A stretch of DNA of 64,000 nt from Pseudomonas frederiksbergensis (GTDB taxonomy: Bacteria > Pseudomonadota > Gammaproteobacteria > Pseudomonadales > Pseudomonadaceae). The number at the start of each line of letters is the position of its first letter. Positions within the stretch are counted from its first letter, which is position 1. Shown here in pieces: positions 25,265-33,438 of this stretch. The notes beneath the pieces were generated by a model. That model worked only from the letters and a program-made list of their open reading frames with translations. It did no database searches and had not been told where the DNA came from. Location: the NCBI RefSeq assembly GCF_035751725.1, contig NZ_CP142104.1, positions 4,030,001-4,094,000 on the forward strand. The letters are read 5' to 3'. The translations under genes and the position numbers were made by a program.

Positions 25265-28200
25265 GAAAAAACCGGATGTTCAATCGCATAAGCAGATGCC
25301 TTTTATTATTAAGCGCATGGTTATACGCGGGAATCCTCGTGGCGGCGGCGAGTGTGCCCGAACGTTATACGTTGCTGAGTCGCTCGACTTCAGACTCCAT
25401 CGAGGTCCGGCTCGATGATGCCCATCGCACCTGGCTGAACGGTCGTCGGGAACTGATCCTGGGCACCTCTGCACCTGACTATCCGCCCTTCGATCTTTCC
25501 ACCAGCGGGCGCGACTATGAAGGCATGACCGCCGACTACGCGGGCCTCATCGCCAAGGCGACCGGCCTGCCGATGAAAGTCCTGCGGTTCACTTCCCGTG
25601 AGGCGGCCCTCGACGCGCTCAAGACTGGACAAATCGACCTGCTCGGCAGTGCCAACGGCTTCGAAGCCCGAACCAGGGGTGTCGTCCTGTCAACGCCCTA
25701 CGCCGTCGATCAACCGGTCCTGGTTACCCGCACGAACGAAAACCGCCCCCTGACCGACGATCTCGAAGGGCTGCGGCTCAGCATGGTTTATCACTACCTG
25801 CCGCTGCACGAGATCGAAAAGCTCTACCCCAAGGCACTGATTACCGCGTACCCCTCCTACCAGAACGCCATCAATGCGGTCGCATTCGGGCAGTCCGATG
25901 TCTTCCTCGGCGACACCATTTCCACCCATTACATGATCAGCAAGGGTTACCTGAGCAACATCCGCATGGCCAGCTTCGCAAAGCACGAGTCGCACGGATT
26001 CGGCTTCGCGCTGCGGCAGGACAACACCCGATTGCTGGACATCGTCAACGCCACGCTGAACCAGATTCCCATTGCCGAACAAGCAGCGATTGCCAAGCGT
26101 TGGAGTGCGGGTAGCGATCTTTACCTCACCAATTACAAGATACAACTGACCGAGCGCGAACAACGCTGGCTGGCTGAGCACCCCACGGTACGGGTGGCGG
26201 TGAACGAAACGTTTGCCCCCTTTACTTTTTTCGATCCTGACGGCGACTTTCGTGGGATCAGCGCCGACTTGCTTGAACTGGTCAGGCTGCGTACCGGCCT
26301 GCGCCTGGATATCCAACGCCATCGGACGGACAACGACATGATCGCCGCGGTCCTCAACGACCAGGCCGACGTCATTGCCGCGCTCCTGCCCAGCCGCGAG
26401 CGGCAGGACGTGCTCAAATTCAGTCGCCCCTACCTGGACAGCTCTTTCGTCCTGTTGATACGCAAACAGTCCGACGCCCCCACGACGCTGGACCAATTCG
26501 CTGGCAAGCGCCTGGCGGTGGCCAAAAGCAACCCCGTCATCGATTGGCTACGCACCCAATATCCAAGCCTGCAGATAATCGAAACCACCGACTCGTTGAA
26601 TGCAGTCCAGTTGGTCGCCCAGGGGCAGGCGGATGGGAGCGTGACTTCGCTGGTCATGGCCAGTTACTTCATGACGTCCCATGCATTGCGCGACACACTG
26701 CAAATCAGCAGTACCGTCGGCACACGTCAGGCGATGTTCTCATTAGCCGCCGCAAAAGACGCCACGGAGCTCAATTCCATTCTCGACAAGGCCTTGTCGA
26801 GCATCGACCCGGACGAACTGGGGATTATCAACAACCATTGGCGGGGCTTCATCCCGGCATCGGAGATGGCCTGGCGCACCTATAACCGCTTGTTCCTGCA
26901 AGTTGCCGCCGGCGCGGGCCTGTTGCTCCTGCTCTCGCTGGCATGGAACGCCTACATGCAACGACAGATCAGGCAACGCCAGCAGGCGGAACTGGCCCTC
27001 AATGACCAATTGGAGTTCATGCATGCCCTGCTCAACGGCACGCCCCACCCCATCTATGTGAGAGATCGCAACGGATTCCTGCAAAGCTGCAACGACAGCT
27101 ACCTTGAAACGTTCGACGTGAAACGCGAAGACGTCGTCGGAAAGAACGTCATGCCCGGCTCGATGAGCAACGCGTTCGAAGCACAGGAGTACCAGGCGGA
27201 TTATCAGCGCGTCATGGCTGAAGGCTCGCCCATGATCGTTGATCGGCCGCTGCACATCGGTAACAGGAAACTGACGATCTACCACTGGATCCTTCCCTAC
27301 CGCAATTCGGCGGCGCAGGTGCAGGGCATCATCGGCGGCTGGATCGATATCAGCGAACGAAGGCAGCTTGTCGAAGAACTGCGGGCCGCCAAAGAGCAGG
27401 CCGAGAACGCCAATCGGGCCAAGAGCACCTTCCTTGCGACCATGAGCCATGAAATCCGCACGCCGATGAACGCCGTGATCGGCATGCTCGAGCTGGCCCT
27501 CAAGCATGCCGACAAAGGCCAGATGGACCGCGCGGCAATAGAGGTCGCATACGAGTCGGCCTCCGGCATGCTCGACCTGATCGGCGATATCCTCGACATC
27601 GCCCGTATCGAATCCGGCCACTTGGGGCTTGCGCCCGAACGGGTCGACCTCAAGGCCCTGGTGCAATCGGTGATGCGGGTTTTCGAAGGACTGGCCCGGC
27701 AGAAAAACCTGGCACTGTCGTTGCGATTCGAACCCGCCGAGGGCAACCCGGACGTGTTGATGGACCCGCTGCGATTCAAACAGGTAATTTCGAACCTGAT
27801 CAGCAACGCCCTGAAGTTCACCGAGCGAGGCGAAGTGAGTGTCAGCGTGAAACTGTCCCGCACGATCGGGGAAGACACCCTTCGAATGCAATTGGACATC
27901 CGCGACAGCGGCATCGGTATCAGCCCCGCCGACCTGCAACGCTTGTTCGAGCCGTTTGCCCAGGTCGACAACAGTAACCGGATGGCCCGCAAGGGTGCCG
28001 GGCTGGGCCTGGTGATCAGCCGCCACTTGTGCCAGGTCATGGGCGGTGAAATTCACATGAACAGTCAACCGGGCGCCGGGACCCAGGTCCAGGTTTGCCT
28101 GCCCTTGGCCATCCTGCCTGACGCAAAGGTTCGCGCTCCCGTCGCGCCTGTCGTTGAAACAGCCGCGTGCCCACTGAATGTCCTGGTCGTGGACGATCAT

Positions 28201-28896
28201 CCGGCCAATCGCTTGCTGATGTCGCAGCAACTGGATTATCTCGGTCATCATCACCATGTCAGCCATGACGGCGAACAAGGCTTCAAGGCCTGGCAGGAAG
28301 GGAACTTCGACCTGGTCATCGCCGACTGCAACATGCCGGTCATGAGCGGCTACGAACTCGCCGGGGCGATCCGTCGGCACGAGGCCGAGCAACAACGATC
28401 GCCCTGCACCATCCTGGGATTCACGGCCAATGCACAACCCGAAGAAAAACAACGCTGCAAGGATGCCGGGATGGACGACTGCCTGTTCAAACCGATCAGC
28501 CTGAACGCCCTGAATCAATGGATGAGCGCCATCAAGCCCAACAACCGCCCCCCCGCTTTCAACGTCCAGAGCCTGCACATGCTGACGGGTGGCGACTCTG
28601 TGTCCATCCAGCGCTTGCTGGCTGAACTGCTCAGGAGCAACCGTGCCGACCGCCAAGAACTGCTCGATGTCGCCCGAGGGGCAAACCGACAGGCGATCAC
28701 CGAGGCAGCCCACAAGATAAAAGGTGTCGCCCGCATCGTGCAGGCGAACTCGCTGATCCAATTGTGCGAGGCACTGGAACAGGCCTGCCAGCAAGGTGCT
28801 TCACCGGAGCGCATCGATGAAGGCACGCACGCGCTGTGCCGGGCCATGGCCGAACTGGAGCAGGCCCTGGAAACGGAGATCGCCAAGGCAAATTAA
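25261..28896 (+). CDS. Unorthodox sensor kinase with two periplasmic binding domains (BvgS/EvgS/RocS type)
   Basis: A 1211-residue membrane kinase. In order: signal helix (about 8-28), two SBP_bac_3 modules (about 60-280 and 305-530, second opening with VRVAVNETFAPFTFF), a membrane helix (about 547-563), a PAS domain (about 585-700), a HisKA domain with His730 in TMSHEIRTPMN, an ATPase domain (ISNLISNALKFTERG, DSGIGIS, GAGLGLVIS), a receiver with Asp1022 in VIADCNMPVMSG, and a C-terminal Hpt domain with His1151 in AAHKIKGVA. Phosphate would flow His-Asp-His to the regulator upstream. The GTG start overlaps that gene's stop. The two Venus-flytrap modules imply sensing of a periplasmic small molecule; which one is unknown. 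Confidence 0.95.
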   Translation: MRKNRMFNRISRCLLLLSAWLYAGILVAAASVPERYTLLSRSTSDSIEVRLDDAHRTWLNGRRELILGTSAPDYPPFDLSTSGRDYEGMTADYAGLIAKATGLPMKVLRFTSREAALDALKTGQIDLLGSANGFEARTRGVVLSTPYAVDQPVLVTRTNENRPLTDDLEGLRLSMVYHYLPLHEIEKLYPKALITAYPSYQNAINAVAFGQSDVFLGDTISTHYMISKGYLSNIRMASFAKHESHGFGFALRQDNTRLLDIVNATLNQIPIAEQAAIAKRWSAGSDLYLTNYKIQLTEREQRWLAEHPTVRVAVNETFAPFTFFDPDGDFRGISADLLELVRLRTGLRLDIQRHRTDNDMIAAVLNDQADVIAALLPSRERQDVLKFSRPYLDSSFVLLIRKQSDAPTTLDQFAGKRLAVAKSNPVIDWLRTQYPSLQIIETTDSLNAVQLVAQGQADGSVTSLVMASYFMTSHALRDTLQISSTVGTRQAMFSLAAAKDATELNSILDKALSSIDPDELGIINNHWRGFIPASEMAWRTYNRLFLQVAAGAGLLLLLSLAWNAYMQRQIRQRQQAELALNDQLEFMHALLNGTPHPIYVRDRNGFLQSCNDSYLETFDVKREDVVGKNVMPGSMSNAFEAQEYQADYQRVMAEGSPMIVDRPLHIGNRKLTIYHWILPYRNSAAQVQGIIGGWIDISERRQLVEELRAAKEQAENANRAKSTFLATMSHEIRTPMNAVIGMLELALKHADKGQMDRAAIEVAYESASGMLDLIGDILDIARIESGHLGLAPERVDLKALVQSVMRVFEGLARQKNLALSLRFEPAEGNPDVLMDPLRFKQVISNLISNALKFTERGEVSVSVKLSRTIGEDTLRMQLDIRDSGIGISPADLQRLFEPFAQVDNSNRMARKGAGLGLVISRHLCQVMGGEIHMNSQPGAGTQVQVCLPLAILPDAKVRAPVAPVVETAACPLNVLVVDDHPANRLLMSQQLDYLGHHHHVSHDGEQGFKAWQEGNFDLVIADCNMPVMSGYELAGAIRRHEAEQQRSPCTILGFTANAQPEEKQRCKDAGMDDCLFKPISLNALNQWMSAIKPNNRPPAFNVQSLHMLTGGDSVSIQRLLAELLRSNRADRQELLDVARGANRQAITEAAHKIKGVARIVQANSLIQLCEALEQACQQGASPERIDEGTHALCRAMAELEQALETEIAKAN

Positions 28897-28971
28897 TCCA
28901 GTGTTTACTATGCTGTTCGCTCAGCAGTGCGTAGCCGGGGGCGATCTCCCCCAACACTTGGAGTGACGGAA

Positions 28972-31920
28972 ATGCCCAGCGCACCGCGTCCGCAAAAACG
29001 CCGGTTTCCCCTGCACGTTCATATCAGCGTGATGTTCACGCTGCTCCTGCTGCTGACCGGTGTGGTGCTGGGCGTCTTCAACTACCGGCAAACCACCCAG
29101 ATCATCCTGTCCAGCAGCGAACAGCTGTTCAATCGAATCGAACAGGACGTGCGCCTGGACCTTTACGACACCTATGAACCGATCCGCCATCTGCTGGGCC
29201 TGCTGGCCCACTACCCGGCGACCCGAGAGCCCCGGATGGCTCAGCGACTGGCCTTGCTCGGTCCATTCACCCAGGCACTGCGGGACAATCCGAACCTGGC
29301 ATCGCTGTACCTGGGCGATCGCGATGGCAATTTCCTGATGGTCCGGCCGTTGCGTACAGAAGCCGCAAAAACCGCGCTCAAGGCGCCGGCCGCTGCACAC
29401 TACGAGGTCTGGACCGTCGAGCGTCCGGACAACGAAGGCCGGGTAATCTCTCAGTCGCTGTTCTACGACCAGGCCCTGACGCTCATCGGCCGTCGCGACA
29501 ACCCCGGCGAGACGTTCGATCCGCGCAGCCGCAGCTGGTTTCGCAGCGCAATGGACAGCAACGAACAGATCACCACCGAGCCCTATGTGTTTTTTTCCAG
29601 CCGCAACATCGGCACGACCCTGGCCCGTCGAAGTGGCGACCAGGCGGTCATCGGTGCGGACCTGACCCTGGCCGCCCTCTCCCAGACGCTGGCCAAGCAC
29701 AAGGTGACCGCCGGCACCGAAATTGTCCTGATCGATCTCCAAGGCAACGCAGTGGGATACCCCGACAGCGAGCGGTTGATCACCGACAGCCAGTCGGCAC
29801 GCCTGATCAAGGCACGTGACCTGCACCCCGCCATTGCCACCGCGCTCGACAACGACGCTGACACACCGCGCCTGGAGGCGTTGGGCCGTGAGTGGATCGT
29901 TTCTCGCAGTCACATGCAGGAAGGCGGGCCGAAGGGTCTGGAACTGGCGTTGCTGGTTCCGGAAGACGAGTTGCTGGCCGGTGCCTATCGCATGCGTTGG
30001 CAAGGCGCGCTGATCACCCTCGCCACCTTGCTGCTGTGCCTGCCCTTGGGCTGGCTGACCTCCAGGATACTGGTCAAGCCATTGCGTGCCCTGGTGCAAG
30101 AAGCCGATGCCATCCGCAGTTTCAATTTCAACTACCCGGTGTCCCGTCGCTCCCCTGTGCTGGAAGTCGATCAATTAGGCGTTTCGATGGGCCGCATGAA
30201 AGAAACCCTGGCAAGTTTCTTCGAGATCACCGCCAGCCTGCGCGCCGAAACCCGCTTCGCCCCGCTACTGGAACGCGTGCTGTTCGAGACCGTGAAAATC
30301 GCCCAGGCCCAAGCCGGCCTGATCTATCTGCGCGAGAGCGATGGCGAGCATATCAAGCCCTACGGACTGGTCATCGACGGATCGCCTCGGGATCCGCAAA
30401 CCTTCGCGCTGCGAGGCTATGGATTGGGCGCCGCGGACAATCCCCAGTGGCTTCGTGAACTGGCCACCGCGCAAACCCTGGTTTCATCCCTGGGCTTCGA
30501 GCAGGCGGCCGACTTGCGCAGTGTCCTGCTTGCGCTGGACGCGCCACGGGTCCACCTGATCGGCATTCGCTTGTGCAACCGTCATCAGGAAACCGTCGGC
30601 GCGCTGGTCTTGTTGATCACTGACACAGGCACCGAAGCGGACCTGGAAAAACTCCAGCCGGACCGCATCGCATTCCTGCAGGCCGTGTCCGGCACCGCGA
30701 CGGTGAGCATCGAAAGCCAGCGCCTGCAAGCCAGGCAAAAGCAACTGCTCGACTCATTCATACAGTTGCTTGCCGGCGCGATCGATGCCAAAAGCCCCTA
30801 CACCGGCGGCCATTGCCAGCGAGTACCGGCCCTGACGCTGATGCTTGCCCAGGCCGCCGCCGCCAGCCCGGCACCAGCGTTCGAAGGCTACCAGCCGACC
30901 GAAGACGAATGGGAGGCGCTGCACATCGCTGCCTGGCTGCACGATTGTGGCAAGGTCACCACACCCGAATACGTGGTGGACAAAGCCACCAAGCTGGAAA
31001 CCCTGAATGATCGCATCCACGAGATCCGAACCCGTTTCGAAGTCCTCAAGCGCGACGCCTGGATCGACTACTGGCAGGGACTGGCAACTGAAGGCGACGC
31101 CTCACCCCTGGCCGCGCAACGCGACGCGACACTGGCCGTCCTCGACGATGACTTCGCCTTCGTCGCACGTTGCAACCTCGGTTCAGAAGCCATGGCCGAT
31201 GCCGACCTGCTACGCCTGCAACATATCGCCCGGCGCACATGGACCCGGACCCTGGACGATCGCCTGGGGGTTTCCTGGGAAGAGAACCGTCGCCAGGCGC
31301 GCACGCCCAAGCCGACGCTGCCCGTCGTTGAACCTTTGCTGGCGGACAAGCCCGAGCATCTGCTCGAGCGGCATGAAGCCGAGCTGATTCCGGCGGACAA
31401 TCGATGGGGCTTCCAGCTCGATGTGCCGACCTGGAAATACAACCGCGGCGAACTCTACAACCTCAGCATCACGCGCGGCACGCTCACTCGCGAAGAGCGC
31501 TACGTGATCAACCATCACATGGTCCAGACGATCCTGATGCTCAGCCAGTTGCCCTTCCCCAGCCACTTGGAAAACGTTGCGGAAATTGCCGGCGGCCATC
31601 ACGAGAAAATGGACGGCACCGGTTATCCCAAGCGATTGAAGCGCGAGCAGATGAGCCTGCCGGCTCGAATGATGGCGATCGCGGATATTTTCGAAGCCCT
31701 GACAGCGGCTGATCGCCCGTATAAAAAAGCCAAGAAGCTGAGCGAAGCCCTGGGCATCATGGCCACCATGTGCCGCGACGCCCATATCGATCCCGAGCTG
31801 TTCGGGTTGTTTATCGAAGAAAGGATCTACCTGCGCTATGCCGAGGCGTTTCTTGACCCACGCCAGATAGACGAAATCGACCCGGACAGCCTGCTGGCCA
31901 AGGCAGGATTGACAGCATGA
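28972..31920 (+). CDS. Transmembrane HD-GYP phosphodiesterase-like protein with insertion in the catalytic domain
   Basis: A 982-residue protein. A first membrane helix (about 17-38) is followed by a periplasmic dCACHE-like sensor to about 335, a second helix (LITLATLLLCLPLGWL), a HAMP segment, a GAF-like domain (about 440-600) and an HD-GYP domain (about 620-930). The metal site HDCGK starts at His657, and HHEKMDGTGYPK at His876. Usually these motifs are about 65 residues apart; here about 219 residues separate them because some 150 residues are inserted before LSITRGTLTREERYVINHH. HD-GYP enzymes hydrolyse cyclic di-GMP. The start ATG follows GGAG. It lies 75 bp after the sensor kinase and may be in the same unit. 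Confidence 0.9.
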   Translation: MPSAPRPQKRRFPLHVHISVMFTLLLLLTGVVLGVFNYRQTTQIILSSSEQLFNRIEQDVRLDLYDTYEPIRHLLGLLAHYPATREPRMAQRLALLGPFTQALRDNPNLASLYLGDRDGNFLMVRPLRTEAAKTALKAPAAAHYEVWTVERPDNEGRVISQSLFYDQALTLIGRRDNPGETFDPRSRSWFRSAMDSNEQITTEPYVFFSSRNIGTTLARRSGDQAVIGADLTLAALSQTLAKHKVTAGTEIVLIDLQGNAVGYPDSERLITDSQSARLIKARDLHPAIATALDNDADTPRLEALGREWIVSRSHMQEGGPKGLELALLVPEDELLAGAYRMRWQGALITLATLLLCLPLGWLTSRILVKPLRALVQEADAIRSFNFNYPVSRRSPVLEVDQLGVSMGRMKETLASFFEITASLRAETRFAPLLERVLFETVKIAQAQAGLIYLRESDGEHIKPYGLVIDGSPRDPQTFALRGYGLGAADNPQWLRELATAQTLVSSLGFEQAADLRSVLLALDAPRVHLIGIRLCNRHQETVGALVLLITDTGTEADLEKLQPDRIAFLQAVSGTATVSIESQRLQARQKQLLDSFIQLLAGAIDAKSPYTGGHCQRVPALTLMLAQAAAASPAPAFEGYQPTEDEWEALHIAAWLHDCGKVTTPEYVVDKATKLETLNDRIHEIRTRFEVLKRDAWIDYWQGLATEGDASPLAAQRDATLAVLDDDFAFVARCNLGSEAMADADLLRLQHIARRTWTRTLDDRLGVSWEENRRQARTPKPTLPVVEPLLADKPEHLLERHEAELIPADNRWGFQLDVPTWKYNRGELYNLSITRGTLTREERYVINHHMVQTILMLSQLPFPSHLENVAEIAGGHHEKMDGTGYPKRLKREQMSLPARMMAIADIFEALTAADRPYKKAKKLSEALGIMATMCRDAHIDPELFGLFIEERIYLRYAEAFLDPRQIDEIDPDSLLAKAGLTA

Positions 31921-32403
31921 TCAGCAATCGGTCAGGCGCAGGAATATCGCGGCCAATTGTTCGATGCCGGCCTGGTCATGCTCGGTAAAGCGCGCCAGTT
32001 TCGGACTGTCCAGGTCCAGCACGCCGATCAGACGTCCGTCCTTGACCAACGGCACCACCAACTCGCTGTTCGAGGCACTGTCGCAGGCGATGTGCCCGGC
32101 AAAGGCATGGACATCCTCGACGCGCTGGGTCTGGCGGCTTGCCGCAGCGACTCCACACACGCCGCGGCCAAAGGGAATCCGTACACAGGCGATCTGCCCC
32201 TGGAACGGACCCAGCACCAGTTCATCGTTGCGATTGAGGTAAAAACCAGCCCAGTTGAGGTCGTCCAGTTGACTGAACAGGAAGGCCGAGAACTGTGCCG
32301 CGTTGGCAATGAAATCGCGCTCATCCGCCAGCAGCGATTGCAGCTGTGCCGATAACAAGCCATAGCCTTCGAGGCCTTCGCCAGTGCTCTTCAAATCGAT
32401 CAT
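31921..32403 (-). CDS. msrC: Free methionine-R-sulfoxide reductase (GAF-domain fRMsr)
   Basis: A 160-residue GAF-fold enzyme that reduces free methionine-R-sulfoxide. The family signature is seen in LNWAGFYLN, PFGRGVCGVAA and HIACDSASNSELVVPLV, with the catalytic and resolving cysteines in GVCG and ACDS. The length equals that of E. coli MsrC (YebR). ATG 32403 overlaps the stop of the DUF815 ATPase gene as ATGA. Its stop codon directly abuts that of the convergent HD-GYP gene. Confidence 0.93.
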   Translation of the reverse strand: MIDLKSTGEGLEGYGLLSAQLQSLLADERDFIANAAQFSAFLFSQLDDLNWAGFYLNRNDELVLGPFQGQIACVRIPFGRGVCGVAAASRQTQRVEDVHAFAGHIACDSASNSELVVPLVKDGRLIGVLDLDSPKLARFTEHDQAGIEQLAAIFLRLTDC

Positions 32404-33290
32404 GCGTTGTGCTCCAGGAGTTTGAGACCCACCCAATAACGGGCGAATTGATAGGCGCAGCGCCCGTTGCGATTGCCGCGTCCGGTCGCCCAGCGAACCG
32501 CCTGTATTTCCAACGCTTCGTCACGTTGCCAGGCCAGTCCGGCCTTCGCCGCGAGCTCGCCGATCCAATGCTCCACCACGTCGAGGAAATGCTCCTGGGT
32601 AAAGGGGTAGAACGACAGCCAGAGACCGAAGCGGTCAGACAAGGCGATCTTGTCCTCCACGGCTTCACTGGGATGAAGCTCGCCGTCGACCCGCTTCCAG
32701 TTCTCGTTGTCGCTTTCCTTCTCCGGCACCAGGTGGCGGCGGTTCGAGGTGGCATACAGCAACACGTTGTCCGGGGCTTGTTCAAGGGAACCGTCAAGCA
32801 CGCTCTTGAGCACGCGGTAGTCACCTTCGCCGGATTCGAACGACAAGTCGTCGCAGAAGACCACGAAGCGCTGGGGCAATTTCGCTACCTGCTCGACCAC
32901 CCGAGGCAGATCGGCCAAATGATCGCGCTCGATCTCGATCAAGCGCAGCCCCTGGCCGGCATGTTCGGCCAGCAAGGCCCGCACCAGCGACGACTTGCCA
33001 GTGCCGCGCGAGCCCCAGAGCAACGCATGGTTGGCCGGCATGCCATCGATGAATTGCCGGGTGTTGCGCCCCAACTGTTCGACCTGGCGATCCACACCGA
33101 TCAGGTCCGACAGGCGCATGTCGAGGCTGACCTGCAGCGGCAGCAGGAAACCGCCGCGCCCGTCGCGTTGCCAACGGGCGGCCAGGGTCTGGTTCCAGTC
33201 GATGGCAGGCCGTGGCGCGGGCAACAGGGGCTCGATACGGGCCAGCATCGCATTGGCGCGCTCAAGAAAAGCAATCAATCGGGCGTCCAC
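32400..33290 (-). CDS. DUF815-family AAA+ ATPase
   Basis: A 296-residue predicted ATPase. Walker A is GSRGTGKSS (residues about 94-102), Walker B is FVVFCDDLSF, and LYATSNRRHLVPE is the sensor 1 region, all typical of the DUF815 family. No function has been established that I know of. It overlaps msrC by 4 bp and is probably co-transcribed with it, which hints at a stress role but no more. ATG 33290 gives the usual N-terminus. Confidence 0.9.
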   Translation of the reverse strand: MDARLIAFLERANAMLARIEPLLPAPRPAIDWNQTLAARWQRDGRGGFLLPLQVSLDMRLSDLIGVDRQVEQLGRNTRQFIDGMPANHALLWGSRGTGKSSLVRALLAEHAGQGLRLIEIERDHLADLPRVVEQVAKLPQRFVVFCDDLSFESGEGDYRVLKSVLDGSLEQAPDNVLLYATSNRRHLVPEKESDNENWKRVDGELHPSEAVEDKIALSDRFGLWLSFYPFTQEHFLDVVEHWIGELAAKAGLAWQRDEALEIQAVRWATGRGNRNGRCAYQFARYWVGLKLLEHNA

Positions 33291-33438
33291 GTCTTCTCCT
33301 CGGACAAGTTCACAGTAATGATGACGCTACAACGACGAAACGACGAAGCCGATGGCGGGTCTGTTTCACACACTACACACCGGTCGCACCGGTATTCAGA
33401 GATGATCAGCTATGCTTGACCGGCGAAGGGAAACGTAA

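Noticed and set aside
26743..28794. 683-codon minus-strand frame
   Set aside because: Antisense to the large sensor kinase; composition is unlike a protein (His and Asp rich) and motifs exist only on the plus strand.
28921..30174. 417-codon minus-strand frame
   Set aside because: Antisense to the HD-GYP gene; no recognised motif and no ribosome site.
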